Source: Duganella sp. 1411
GTDB taxonomy: Bacteria; Pseudomonadota; Gammaproteobacteria; Burkholderiales; Burkholderiaceae_D
DNA: 64,000 nucleotides
Assembly (NCBI RefSeq): GCF_017833525.1
Contig: NZ_JAFICD010000002.1
Location: 186,001-250,000, forward strand
Reading direction: 5' to 3'
In this document: piece after piece, positions 24,223 to 33,181 of the stretch
Layout of the letters: each line of letters opens with the position of its first letter
How positions within the stretch are numbered: position 1 is the first letter of the stretch
Position numbers and translations under genes: made by a program
The notes under the pieces: model-generated
Seen by the model: only the letters and a program-made list of their open reading frames with translations
Told to the model about the DNA's origin: nothing
Database searches by the model: none

Positions 24223-26454
24223 TTACTCGCCGGGATGGTAGCGGCGCTCCAGGTTGTTTTCGACGTCCGCCCTGTAGAACAATACCTGCTTCATCTCGCC
24301 GCGCGCGTACATCTCCGCCTGGTCGGCGAAGTGCGGCGAGGCCGGATCGCCACTCTGCCCGCCGGCCAGCACGCTGCGCGCGCTGATGCGCGGCCCGAAC
24401 TCCACCGCCGCCACGAAGCTGTTGCCACGCTCGCCGTAGATCCTCTTCGTGGTCTGCTTCGACGTCATGCCGTAGGCCGCCAGCGAGCCCCAGTTGGCCG
24501 ACGCGAACGCCACCGGCAAACTCGGTTTGCTGTCGTCGAACGGCTGCACGATGTCGCCGGTCAGGCGCTGGAAACGATTGATCTCGCCCCACGGCGTTTG
24601 CCATGTGCCGAAATCGGCGGTCAGCCTGGCCGACGCGCGCTCGAGCGCCTCCAACCGCTGGCGCGGCGTCAGCGCCGCCTGGATGTAGTCGAGCACCAGC
24701 ACCTCCTTGGCCTTGGCCTCCGGCCCGTACGTGGCCGCCAGGTCCTGCGCCCAGTAGATCGCCAGCGAGGTCGGCGTCGACGCCAGCGCGTAGCGCATGT
24801 CCCAGCCGCGCAACGCGGCGATCTGCGGCGCCAGCGCCGCCTTGAGCGCATCGTCCGCGGGCAGCGCGTCGTAGGCGGCGAAGAGCTGCGGCAACAGCGG
24901 CTCGAACGCCGGCAGCTGCGTGTCGTAGGCAGCGTCGAGCAAACTGGCGATGGTGAAGTCTTTTTTGTCTTCCAGCACGCGCACCGCATGGATGCCGCGC
25001 GGGTTCTCCGGATTCATCGACATGTAGGCAGGATAGTCGCTGGCCTTCGGGCTATAAGGGCCGGCCGCCGTGTAAGGCCAGTTGTTGGTGTTCTGTATCC
25101 AGCCGTTCTTGGGGTTGAACAGCGAGATGGTCTCCTTGACCGTGTGCAGCCCGTGCCACTCGGTGGCCGGATCGCTGCCGTCGACCGGATGCTTCCAGTC
25201 GAATTTCGGATCGCGCCTCGGAACGAAATTCCCGTGGAAGTAGGCGATATTGCCGTCGGCGTCGGCGTAGACCGTGTTGTTGGACGAATTGGTGCGCAGC
25301 TCCATCGACTTGTAGAAGTCCCTGTAGTTGCGCGCCTTGGTGCGGATGAAGGACTGCGTGAGCGCCTTCAGCGGCTCGTTCATCAGGCGCACCGCGATCC
25401 ACTTGCCGTCCCTGGCCCGCACGATCGGGCCATGATGGCTGTAATAGACCTTGACCACCTTGCTGGCCATGCCGTCGCCGGCCTTGTAGGGCAGCGTGAT
25501 ATCGACCGCCTTCAACGGCCGCTGCCCGGCGCCGTACTGGTAGAAGAAGCGGCCATCCTTTTCGACGATGGTCTCCATGTACTCGTCGATCACGTCGCCG
25601 CCGCCGGACGTGTGCATCCAGCCCAAGCGATCGTTGAAACCCTGGTAGACGAAGAACTGCCCCCAGGTGACGGCGCCGTAGGCATTCAATCCCTGCCGGC
25701 TTTGGACCTGCACTTCGGGACGGAAGTAGAACGACGTGTGCGGATTAATCAGCAGCAGCGCGCGGCCGTTTTTGGTCAGCGCGGGCGCGATGGCGAAGCC
25801 GTTCGATCCGCCCGGCTCCTTATCCAGGTCGCTGCCCCGCTCCGCCGGCGCCGACGACAGCAGCACCGGCGGCGCCAGCGGATAGCGGGCGCCCTTGGCA
25901 TACAAGGCTTCGAGCTGCTTCAAGTCGATGGTCTCGATGTCGCCGCCGATGCTGCCTTCGCTGAAGCTGAGCGCCATCCACGGCTCGAAGCGCGTGATCA
26001 ACGCCGGCTTGACGTCCGGATGGGTGGCCAGGTAGTAGTTCAAGCCGTCGGCGAAAGCCACCATCAGCTTCTTCAGCCACGCGGGGCTTTGCCGGTACTG
26101 CGCCTGCAATTCGGCTGGATCGATGAACAGCTTCATGCGCAGGTCGCGATACAGCTCGGCCTCGCCCTCCACTTCGGCCAGCCGGCCCATGGCGTTGATG
26201 TAATTGCGTTCGACGCGGCGGAAATCGTCCTCCGCCTGCGCGTACATCAAGCCGAACACCGCGTCGGCGTCGGTCTTGCCATAGACATGGGGGATGCCCC
26301 ATTTGTCGCGCAGGATGGTGACCCGCGCCGCCGACGCCTTCCACCGCTTGGCCTCCGCCGCCGGGTCCTTGTACGGCGACGCCGGGGCCTGTGCCGCCGC
26401 CGCGCCCATCGAAACAAAACACATCAACGGCAGCAGGGAACGCATACTTGGCAT
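24223..26454 (-). CDS. Penicillin acylase family (Ntn-hydrolase) secreted amidase
   Basis: A 743-residue precursor with a signal peptide (SLLPLMCFVSMGAAAAQA). An alpha-chain region carries RDKWGIPHVYGKTDADAVFGLMYAQAED. The autocleavage site is KEPGG/SNGFAIAP, where Ser217 becomes the N-terminal nucleophile of the beta chain. Members hydrolyse amides such as penicillins, acyl-homoserine lactones or aculeacin, in the periplasm. The substrate cannot be told here; AHL quenching is one possibility. ATG 26454 is used, with 26445 possible. Confidence 0.9.
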   Translation of the reverse strand: MPSMRSLLPLMCFVSMGAAAAQAPASPYKDPAAEAKRWKASAARVTILRDKWGIPHVYGKTDADAVFGLMYAQAEDDFRRVERNYINAMGRLAEVEGEAELYRDLRMKLFIDPAELQAQYRQSPAWLKKLMVAFADGLNYYLATHPDVKPALITRFEPWMALSFSEGSIGGDIETIDLKQLEALYAKGARYPLAPPVLLSSAPAERGSDLDKEPGGSNGFAIAPALTKNGRALLLINPHTSFYFRPEVQVQSRQGLNAYGAVTWGQFFVYQGFNDRLGWMHTSGGGDVIDEYMETIVEKDGRFFYQYGAGQRPLKAVDITLPYKAGDGMASKVVKVYYSHHGPIVRARDGKWIAVRLMNEPLKALTQSFIRTKARNYRDFYKSMELRTNSSNNTVYADADGNIAYFHGNFVPRRDPKFDWKHPVDGSDPATEWHGLHTVKETISLFNPKNGWIQNTNNWPYTAAGPYSPKASDYPAYMSMNPENPRGIHAVRVLEDKKDFTIASLLDAAYDTQLPAFEPLLPQLFAAYDALPADDALKAALAPQIAALRGWDMRYALASTPTSLAIYWAQDLAATYGPEAKAKEVLVLDYIQAALTPRQRLEALERASARLTADFGTWQTPWGEINRFQRLTGDIVQPFDDSKPSLPVAFASANWGSLAAYGMTSKQTTKRIYGERGNSFVAAVEFGPRISARSVLAGGQSGDPASPHFADQAEMYARGEMKQVLFYRADVENNLERRYHPGE

Positions 26455-26491
26455 GAACGGGACTCCGGGCGGGGGCAAGGGCAAAACAACG

Positions 26492-27328
26492 TCAGCTGGC
26501 GTCGACCAGCTCCGAGATACGCAACTGCAGGGCCGTGATTTCCGCCCGCAGCGCCGCGTTCTTCTCCTTGAGCGACGCGTTCTCGGCGCGCAGCTCCTCC
26601 ACCTCGGTCAGCGGACGGCCGTAGTCGCCGCCCTCCTTCGCTTCCTTCGGCTCCTTGGCCGGACGCGAGGCGGCGCGCAGCTCGCGCACTTCCTTGGCCG
26701 CCTTCTGCAGCTCCTTCTTGCCGCCGGCGACCGCCGCCACCTGGTCCGCTTCGGGCAGCGAGGCCACGGTGGCGGCGGCGTTGATCGAGATCGTGCCCGA
26801 GCGGACCGCCTCGACCAGTTCCGGCGTCGCCGTCTTCTGGATCTTTTCGATCTGGCTGATGGTGGCGCTGCTCAAACGGGCGGCGCGGGCGATGTCCTCG
26901 CGCGACGCCAGCGGCATGGCGGCCGGCCGGGGCTTGGCCGCGTCGCCTTCCGGCGGCGCGATCAGCGCGTCCTCGGCGGCCGCTTCGGCCATCAGATCGG
27001 CCACGCGGGCGGCGACGATCTCCTTCTTGCGCAGCGCCAGAACGCCGCGCTGGTAGTCGGAGATGCTGCGCCGGCCCAGATTGTTATCGATCATCCACAG
27101 CTTGACGTCGTCCAGGTTGCGGAAGCTGGTGTTCTCCGTGACCTTGAACGGAATGCCGTGCTGCTGGCATATTTGATAACGGTTATGGCCGTCGACCAGC
27201 ACGTCCTCCCACAACACCAGCGCGTCGCGGCAGCCTTCGACCAGGATGCTGCGTTCCAACGCCTGATACTCGCTCTCGGTGAGCGGTTCGATGTAAGCGC
27301 GCAGCACTTCATTAATTTTGATTTGCAT
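26492..27328 (-). CDS. ParB/Spo0J-like nuclease-domain protein with coiled coil
   Basis: A 278-residue protein. The N-terminus is a ParB-N-like domain (IKINEVLRAYIEPLTESEY, VLVDGHNRYQICQQHGI). The middle has a helix-turn-helix-like segment (ARAARLSSATISQIEKIQ, TISINAAATVASL). The C-terminus is a Lys/Glu-rich coiled coil (EVEELRAENASLKEKNAALR). No parA gene and no parS-like site were seen nearby, so this is an orphan of the kind found in accessory or regulatory loci, not the chromosome-partition ParB. GAGGA lies upstream of ATG 27328. Confidence 0.75.
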   Translation of the reverse strand: MQIKINEVLRAYIEPLTESEYQALERSILVEGCRDALVLWEDVLVDGHNRYQICQQHGIPFKVTENTSFRNLDDVKLWMIDNNLGRRSISDYQRGVLALRKKEIVAARVADLMAEAAAEDALIAPPEGDAAKPRPAAMPLASREDIARAARLSSATISQIEKIQKTATPELVEAVRSGTISINAAATVASLPEADQVAAVAGGKKELQKAAKEVRELRAASRPAKEPKEAKEGGDYGRPLTEVEELRAENASLKEKNAALRAEITALQLRISELVDAS

Positions 27329-27429
27329 ATCTATCCTCGGAATACCGGCGGGCGGGGGCCACTGCACCCCGCCAAATCGCCGTCCGACATGCTACACCAT
27401 CCGGCGACGCCGCCAAAGCCCGGGCTTTT

Positions 27430-27546
27430 GTCATGAAACTAAGTTAATCTTAAGTTTTCCTCACTATCATCCATCCCAGTCAAATGCTTTCTCCGCTAAT
27501 TGACCAAAAGCCCCGACAAGTTTGCTGCTTGTTCGGGGCTTTGCTT
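27430..27546 (+). ncRNA. Possible small RNA ending at the 27506-27546 terminator
   Basis: The 284-bp gap between the divergent ParB-like and DUF2622-like genes contains a strong terminator with no gene in front of it on either strand. A TATCAT-like -10 (about 27464-27469) lies some 40 bp upstream. A short rightward transcript of about 70 nt is possible. There is no direct evidence of expression. Confidence 0.3.
27506..27546. terminator. Bidirectional intrinsic terminator
   Basis: Stem AGCCCCGA-CAAG paired with CTTG-T-TCGGGGCT (one bulged base), flanked by A4 on the left and a T-rich tract on the right. Confidence 0.75.
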
Positions 27547-27612
27547 TGTCAAAAAGATGGGCCGCGGCCCGTTTTTTATGCCATGATCCCTCACCAATTT
27601 TGAGGAACTGAC

Positions 27613-27897
27613 ATGGTCAATTACATCATTCGCGTCGGCTTCGACGAACCGGACGCCGAAACCTACCACCGCCTGGCCGTCGAACTGGCCAAATACAATA
27701 TCGCCGGCGCCATCAAGGCCGACGACGGCAAGGGCTTCCACCTGCCGCCGGGCGAATTTTGCTACAGCGGCGTGGAACCGATCAACGAGGTGCGCGACGC
27801 CATCCACCGCTTCGCCCAGACCATCAAATCCGGTTCGTCGGTGCTGGTGACCGAAGCGACCACCGTGTCGTGGAGCGGACTCAAACCGGTCGAATGA
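27613..27897 (+). CDS. Small DUF2622/GhoS-like protein (tentative)
   Basis: A 94-residue soluble protein beginning MVNYIIRVGFDEPDAETYHR and ending SVLVTEATTVSWSGLKPVE, a beta-alpha-beta pattern suggesting a small ferredoxin-like fold. It loosely resembles DUF2622 proteins, the family of the GhoS antitoxin, but no GhoT-like toxin peptide is adjacent. The assignment is weak. GAGGAAC precedes the ATG and a strong terminator follows immediately. Confidence 0.5.
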   Translation: MVNYIIRVGFDEPDAETYHRLAVELAKYNIAGAIKADDGKGFHLPPGEFCYSGVEPINEVRDAIHRFAQTIKSGSSVLVTEATTVSWSGLKPVE

Positions 27898-27898
27898 C

Positions 27899-27931
27899 AA
27901 AAAGCCACCCGCAACCCCGGGTGGCTTTTTT
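27899..27931. terminator. Strong bidirectional terminator
   Basis: Nine-base stem AGCCACCCG/CGGGTGGCT (27903-27911, 27918-27926) with A5 before and T6 after. It separates convergent genes. Confidence 0.9.
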
Positions 27932-27948
27932 CACAACAGCCGGCAGGC

Positions 27949-28443
27949 TTACTTGGCGGCGATCTCCGGCATCGCCGACGAGTGGTGGTTGAGGATCTTC
28001 CACTCGCCGCCAACCTTCTGATACACATAGGTGTAGCGCGCCTGCACATCCTGCGGCTGGCCGTTCTGCGTCACGCGGAAGGTGTAGACGCCGGTGTCGA
28101 GCGCGGAATCGGCGCCGAGCATGTGGATGTAACGATAGTTGATCGTTCCCTGCGGCTTGAGCTTCAAGAACTTATCGAAATAGTCCTTGATCGCGGCCGG
28201 GTTGGAGCGCACTTCGTTCGACACGGTCGGTTCCAGCACCGCGTTCGGGGCATAAAGGCTGGCGACCTTGGTCGAGTCGCCGGTCGCCAGCGCGGCGTTC
28301 CACTTGACGAACAGGCCGGCGATCTCCGCTTCCTGCGCGTTGGTCGGCACCGCCGCCACGCCATGATAGAACTTCGGCGCGCCATCGGCGTAAGCCATGG
28401 TGGTCGCAGCTGCCAGTGCCAGGGAAATCAGAATCTTTTTCAT
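27949..28443 (-). CDS. Secreted SgcJ/EcaC-type NTF2-like protein
   Basis: A 164-residue protein with a signal peptide (MKKILISLALAAATTMAYA) and an SnoaL/DUF4440-type NTF2-like domain (IAGLFVKWNAALATGDSTKVA, YVYQKVGGEWKILNHHSS). Such domains bind small ligands or act as isomerase-like enzymes; no catalytic role is apparent. ATG 28443 is preferred because GGAG sits six bases upstream. Confidence 0.8.
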   Translation of the reverse strand: MKKILISLALAAATTMAYADGAPKFYHGVAAVPTNAQEAEIAGLFVKWNAALATGDSTKVASLYAPNAVLEPTVSNEVRSNPAAIKDYFDKFLKLKPQGTINYRYIHMLGADSALDTGVYTFRVTQNGQPQDVQARYTYVYQKVGGEWKILNHHSSAMPEIAAK

Positions 28444-28603
28444 CGTATGCTCCATTCGTTGTTGAGGAAGTTTGGCGGACTCTCTTGCTCGCCAATGAAG
28501 CCAGTATCGGCGCGGCGGGCGATTCAAAAATCTGCTGGTCGGGGGTATCGGCGTATGCCGGGTGGCATATAATCGCGATTTATTTGCCTATGCCGCGCCC
28601 AAA

Positions 28604-29380
28604 ATGACCAACATCACCCACCTGACTCCCGCCGGCGACAGCGCGCGGGCCACCCGCAACCGCTATCGTCAGATCGAAAGCAGCGCGGCGCGCTGGCGCC
28701 TGCTGACCGATGCGGCCAGCGCGCTGGCCAGCGAGGGACTGTGCGCGTCGGCGCTGTCGACGGCCCTGTCCAAGGCGCTGGCCTTCCTGTCGCTGGAGGA
28801 CGGCGCGGTGATGGTGCTCAAGGACGACGCGCTGCACGTGCTGGCCGCCCAGGGACAGGTGCCGCCGGTCGGCGCCCGCCTGGCCTACGCCGCCGCGCTG
28901 CAAGCGACGCTGCAACCGGGTCCGCGTGCGCCGCTGGTGCGGCAGGACGTCGTCAGCGGCCTGCGTATCGGCCGCGAACAGCGGGTTGGCCTGGAAGTGC
29001 TGGTACCGCTGTGCCTCGACGGAAAAAATCGCGGCATGCTCGCGCTGCTCAGCGCCCAGGCGGCGCCGCTGCCCAATCCGGACGACCTGCTCACGCTGCA
29101 GGCGCTGGCGACGATGCTGGCGGCGGTGCTGGCGGCGCCGCAGAACGCGCCGCGCGTGGCGGCGCCGGAAGCGGCCGAGATGTTGAAGGCGTTGACGCCG
29201 CGCGAGCTGCAGGTGTTCGCGCTGCTGCCCAGCGGCTGGACCAACGCCGTCATGGGCGAACACCTGGGCATCGCCGCCGGCACCGTCAAGGTCCACGTCG
29301 AGCGCATCCTGCACAAACTCGATCTGAACGACCGCACGCAGGCGGCGGTGCGCGCGGCCGATCTGGGGCTGGGCACATGA
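28604..29380 (+). CDS. GAF/LuxR-type transcriptional regulator
   Basis: A 258-residue regulator with a GAF-like sensor (about residues 30-185: ALSKALAFLSLEDGAVMVL, GLEVLVPLCLDGKNRGMLAL) and a C-terminal LuxR helix-turn-helix (LTPRELQVFALLPSGWTNAV, GTVKVHVERILHKLDL). A TATAAT -10 at 28568-28573 overlaps the possible GTG start at 28562, so ATG 28604 is the real start. The stop overlaps the histidine-kinase start (ATGA, 29377-29380). Confidence 0.85.
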   Translation: MTNITHLTPAGDSARATRNRYRQIESSAARWRLLTDAASALASEGLCASALSTALSKALAFLSLEDGAVMVLKDDALHVLAAQGQVPPVGARLAYAAALQATLQPGPRAPLVRQDVVSGLRIGREQRVGLEVLVPLCLDGKNRGMLALLSAQAAPLPNPDDLLTLQALATMLAAVLAAPQNAPRVAAPEAAEMLKALTPRELQVFALLPSGWTNAVMGEHLGIAAGTVKVHVERILHKLDLNDRTQAAVRAADLGLGT

Positions 29381-31299
29381 GTGGTCAACTGCGAAGTTAC
29401 CTGCGAGGCCTGACGACGGGCCGTGCCGGCGCGCTGCATCCGCGCCACTGGTCGCTCGGCTTCAAGGGCGGCGTCATCATCGCCGCCTCGCTGGCGCTGT
29501 TGCTCGGTTCCGCCGCCACCAGCTACACGCTCGAGCGCAAAACCGCAGCCGCCACCGCCGACATGCTGCGCGTGATGCAGGCGCAGGCCGACATCCAGCG
29601 CCTGCACACGCAGATCGCCGAGGCGGCCACCGGCGTGCGCGGCTACCTGCTGACGGGGCGCGACGACTTCCTCACGCCCTACGGCGTCGCGGTGGTCCAG
29701 CTGCCGGCCACGCTGGCCAGCCTGCAGGCCAAGGTGAGCGACCCGGAACAAAGCGCCAGCCTGCGGCGCATCGCCCCGCTGCTCAACGACAAACTGGCCA
29801 GCCTGGAGATCATGCGCGGCCAGCGCAACGCCAGCGCCGGCGAGCTGCAACGGCATCTGCTCAGCAGCAAACGCATCCTCGACCAGCTGCGCGCCGAGAT
29901 CGGCGTCATGAGCCGGCGCGAAGCGGCGCTGGTGGAGCAGCGCGCGCTGGCGCTGCAGCAGGCCTCCAACCGCAACATGTGGATGACCATCGCCGTCGCC
30001 GCCGCCGGCCTGGCCGGCGCGATGGCCACGCTGACGTTCACCGTCGGCCTGGTGCGGCGGGTGCGGCTGGCGGCCGAAAACGCCGAACGGCTCAACAGCG
30101 ATCTGACGCTGATACCGGCGCCGGACACCAGCGATGAACTGGGCCAGTTGGCCGAACGGCTGCACCAGGCCAGCGTGCTGCTGGCGGGACGGGCGTCGGC
30201 GGCGCAGGCGGCCAGCCAGGCCAAGACCCAATTCCTGGCGCGCACCAGCCACGAACTGCGCACGCCGTTGAACGCCATCCTCGGCTACGCCCAACTGCTC
30301 GAGGCGGGCCTGAAGGCGCCGCGCGAGCGCGAACACGCCGAGCATATCCGCCAGGCCGGCCAGCACCTGCTGTCGCTGATCGACGAGGTGCTCGACATCG
30401 GCCGCATCGAAGCGGGCAAATTGGCGCTCGCATGCGAGCCGGTGGCGCTGGCGCCGCTGGTCGACGAAGCGGCGATGCTGATGGCGCCCATGGCGCAGCA
30501 ACGCGCGGTGCGGCTGCGCCACGACAGCGCGGCCATCGCCGGCGCCGTCATGGCCGACCGTCAGCGCCTGCTGCAAGTGATGCTTAACCTGCTATCGAAC
30601 GCCATCAAGTACGGCGGCCAAGGCGCCGATGTCGATATCGGCTTCGGCACCGACCCGGCCACCGGCATCGTCAGCATCCACATCGACGACACCGGTCCCG
30701 GCATCTCGCCGGCGCTGCGAACACGCCTGTTCGCCCCGTTCGACCGCCTCGGCGCCGAAAGCGGCAAGACCGAAGGCGCCGGCCTCGGGCTGGCGGTATC
30801 GAAGGCGCTGATGCAGGCCATGCAGGGCGACGTCCGGCTTGAGGACAAGGCCGGCGGCGGCAGCCGCTTCACGCTGACGCTACCCGCCGCCGACGCCGAC
30901 GCCGTGGCCAGCGCGCCCGCCGACGCGGCCACCGGCAACTCCGCGCCGGTGGCGGCCACGCCAACGCCGGCGCCGGCCACCCACAGCATCATCTGCATCG
31001 ACGCCGACGCCGGCACGCGGATGCTGATCTCCACGCTGATGCAACGCCGCCCGCACTGGCGTATGACGGCCGCCGCCGACAAGGCCGGCGGCATCGCGCT
31101 GGCGCGGCAATCGCCGCCCGACCTGCTGCTGGTCGCCTGCGAGCTGGCCGACGACGCGGTGCGTGCCTTGCCGGGCGAGCTGGTGGTGCTGGGCGGTGCC
31201 GCCGGCGACGCCGCGGCGGGTGGTCCCCGCCACTTGGGCAAGCCGCTCAAGATCCCCGAATTTTTCGCCTTACTCGACACAACGGAGCAAAAACCATGA
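29377..31299 (+). CDS. CHASE3-type hybrid histidine kinase with degenerate receiver
   Basis: A 640-residue membrane kinase: helix near 30-48, periplasmic CHASE3-like domain (ATGVRGYLLTGRDDFL), second helix near 203-223, HisKA box (FLARTSHELRTPLNAILGYA, His292), HATPase (NLLSNAIKYGG, DTGPGISPALR, GAGLGLAVSK). A C-terminal receiver-like fold runs from about residue 545. In it the phospho-acceptor Asp is missing (LLLVACELADD where LxxLDxxMP is expected), while KPL is kept. The receiver is thus a pseudo-receiver, probably regulatory. The product is coupled to both neighbours by ATGA overlaps. Confidence 0.9.
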   Translation: MSGQLRSYLRGLTTGRAGALHPRHWSLGFKGGVIIAASLALLLGSAATSYTLERKTAAATADMLRVMQAQADIQRLHTQIAEAATGVRGYLLTGRDDFLTPYGVAVVQLPATLASLQAKVSDPEQSASLRRIAPLLNDKLASLEIMRGQRNASAGELQRHLLSSKRILDQLRAEIGVMSRREAALVEQRALALQQASNRNMWMTIAVAAAGLAGAMATLTFTVGLVRRVRLAAENAERLNSDLTLIPAPDTSDELGQLAERLHQASVLLAGRASAAQAASQAKTQFLARTSHELRTPLNAILGYAQLLEAGLKAPREREHAEHIRQAGQHLLSLIDEVLDIGRIEAGKLALACEPVALAPLVDEAAMLMAPMAQQRAVRLRHDSAAIAGAVMADRQRLLQVMLNLLSNAIKYGGQGADVDIGFGTDPATGIVSIHIDDTGPGISPALRTRLFAPFDRLGAESGKTEGAGLGLAVSKALMQAMQGDVRLEDKAGGGSRFTLTLPAADADAVASAPADAATGNSAPVAATPTPAPATHSIICIDADAGTRMLISTLMQRRPHWRMTAAADKAGGIALARQSPPDLLLVACELADDAVRALPGELVVLGGAAGDAAAGGPRHLGKPLKIPEFFALLDTTEQKP

Positions 31300-31766
31300 T
31301 GGAAAACGAAGTCCTGGCGTCGCGCATCCTGATCATCGACGATCAGCCGGCCAATCTGCGTCTGCTGGAGGACATGTTCATCGGCGAAGGCCTGACGCAC
31401 GTCGTCGGCACCACCGACGCCAGGAACGCGCTCGAGCTGTTCAACGCCTTCGACCCGGACCTGATCGTGCTCGATCTGATGATGCCGGACCTGGACGGCT
31501 ACGCGGTGCTCGAACGCTTGAAGCGGCGCGGCGACCCGTACGACTTCCGCCCGGTGCTGGTGATCACCGCCGACGCCACCGCCGAAGCCAAGCGCCGCTC
31601 GCTGTCCCTGGGCGCCAAGGATTTCCTCACCAAGCCGTTCGACACGCTCGAAGCGATGCTGCGCGTGTGGAACCTGCTCGAAACGCGCGTGCTGTACAAA
31701 CGCCTGCAAGCGCTGGCGCCGAAAGACGACCTGGCCCCGCAAAGCTACCGCAGCCGCGCGTCCTAG
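31296..31766 (+). CDS. Stand-alone response regulator receiver
   Basis: A 156-residue CheY-like protein with the acidic pair (IIDDQ), phospho-acceptor Asp60 (LIVLDLMMPDLDG), the Thr/Lys positions (VITADA, FLTKPF) and no output domain beyond a short C-terminal extension. It is the likely phosphorylation target of the preceding kinase, whose own receiver lacks the Asp. Confidence 0.9.
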   Translation: MMENEVLASRILIIDDQPANLRLLEDMFIGEGLTHVVGTTDARNALELFNAFDPDLIVLDLMMPDLDGYAVLERLKRRGDPYDFRPVLVITADATAEAKRRSLSLGAKDFLTKPFDTLEAMLRVWNLLETRVLYKRLQALAPKDDLAPQSYRSRAS

Positions 31767-33181
31767 AAAACCTTTAGCGGCACGTTGAGAATAAACCGGT
31801 ACTCGCGCTCACCGGGTTCCACATAATGCGCCGAGCCGCGATGCGCCAGCGCGATGAACGCCAGGCTGATGCCCTTGACGTCGCCCCTATCGAACACATA
31901 GCTGGCCTTCAACCCAAGCTCGTGATGGTTGCCGTGCACCGGCGCACCGCCGCGCCAGTAGGCGTCGCGCCAGGTCCCCGCGTCAAAGGGCGCCGGTACG
32001 CCGGCACGGGGAGACTTGCTACGGCCGGCAATGCCCCAAAGGATAACGCTCGCTCCCGGCATCGAAAAGTCGGCGCCATTGGCCGTATAGCGCAACTGCA
32101 GCGACTTTTCGCGCGGCGCGTTGTAGTCGGCCACCATGCCGTTGGCCAGATACAGTCCGTTGGCCTCCTGGACGTAGTCGAGATACTGGTCGCTCATCAC
32201 ATGCTGGAACGAGACCGCCAGCTCGGAGGCCCCGATTTGCCTGGCCAGCGCCAGGCTATAGGCCTTTCCGCCGATGGTCCCCTGCAAACCCGCACCCTGG
32301 TCGCGGGTGACGTAGGCGGCGGCGCTGGCGGTCCATTGGGCCGCCTCCGACGGGCCGAAGCTGTGCCGCCCCGCGACAAACAGCTGGTTCCACACATCCC
32401 TGGCCTGCGCCGCGTATAACGACAGCTTGCCCGAAGCCGACGTCAGGTTCACGCCGCCATAATCAAGCCGCGAGATCGGCGTGCCGCCGTACGCCGTTTT
32501 CAGCCCCACCAACCCGGTGCGGCCGCGCGGGCTGACCGCGTCCACGCTGCCCGCCTCCACGTTGATCCCGCCCGCCAAGTCCCCGTTCAGCGTGACGCCC
32601 CTGAAGGTCGGCGGCAGCGCGCGGTTGTCCTTCGACTCCAGAAAGACATTCTCCACCTGCTGCAAGCCGTATTTGAGCAGCATGCCGCCGTGGCGGGCCT
32701 TCACCGCGTACCCGCCCATGTACGCCCACGCCCTGCGCTTTTCGCCGCCATCGCCATCACGGTCCACGTGCACCATGTCGCCGGACGCGCCATCGCCATC
32801 GAGCTTGACGGCGCCGAAAAGCGCGGCATCGACGCCGACGCCGGTCTCGCCGCCACTCAGGCCCGAGACGAAATTGGCCTGGGCGCCCTGCACCCAGCCG
32901 CGCTGGGTGCCGTGGCCGTTGATGGTCAGACTGTCGCGGTAGTTCCTGAGCAGGATGCGCAACGTGCTGTCGGCCAGCACGCGCGGCGGCGCGGGCGCCG
33001 TCTCCGGCGCGATGAATGGCGGCGGGCTTTGACGCGCATCGCCGCCACGCATCCTCGGCGTCGGGGTCGCCGCCGCCAGCATCTCCGGCACCGGGTCGTA
33101 CGCCGGTGCCTCCGGCGCCGACGCGTGGACCTCCGCCAGGGCCGACAGGCTCGCCACCGTGGTCAGCAACGCTCCGATCAT
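31763..33181 (-). CDS. OprD-like outer membrane porin of the biosynthetic operon
   Basis: A 472-residue protein with an N-terminal signal (MIGALLTTVASLSALAEVHA) and OprD-family barrel features (SLTINGHGTQRGWVQGAQAN, ENVFLESKDNRALPPTFRG, a terminal EREYRFILNVPLKVF). OprD porins pass amino acids, peptides or organic acids. Its start overlaps the NRPS stop (ATGA, 33178-33181), so it is translationally coupled to a biosynthetic enzyme. It may carry the product or a precursor across the outer membrane. Confidence 0.78.
   Translation of the reverse strand: MIGALLTTVASLSALAEVHASAPEAPAYDPVPEMLAAATPTPRMRGGDARQSPPPFIAPETAPAPPRVLADSTLRILLRNYRDSLTINGHGTQRGWVQGAQANFVSGLSGGETGVGVDAALFGAVKLDGDGASGDMVHVDRDGDGGEKRRAWAYMGGYAVKARHGGMLLKYGLQQVENVFLESKDNRALPPTFRGVTLNGDLAGGINVEAGSVDAVSPRGRTGLVGLKTAYGGTPISRLDYGGVNLTSASGKLSLYAAQARDVWNQLFVAGRHSFGPSEAAQWTASAAAYVTRDQGAGLQGTIGGKAYSLALARQIGASELAVSFQHVMSDQYLDYVQEANGLYLANGMVADYNAPREKSLQLRYTANGADFSMPGASVILWGIAGRSKSPRAGVPAPFDAGTWRDAYWRGGAPVHGNHHELGLKASYVFDRGDVKGISLAFIALAHRGSAHYVEPGEREYRFILNVPLKVF

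Noticed and set aside
24196..26538. A 780-codon rightward open frame opposite the penicillin-acylase gene
   Set aside because: Shadow frame with repetitive composition; the minus strand carries the nucleophile site and signal peptide.
26492..27328. ParB-like protein as the chromosomal partition ParB
   Set aside because: No parA neighbour and no parS-like 16-mer nearby; the C-terminus is an unusual coiled coil.
28562..28603. GTG start of the LuxR-type gene at 28562
   Set aside because: A TATAAT -10 element lies within it, so translation from there would begin before the transcript.
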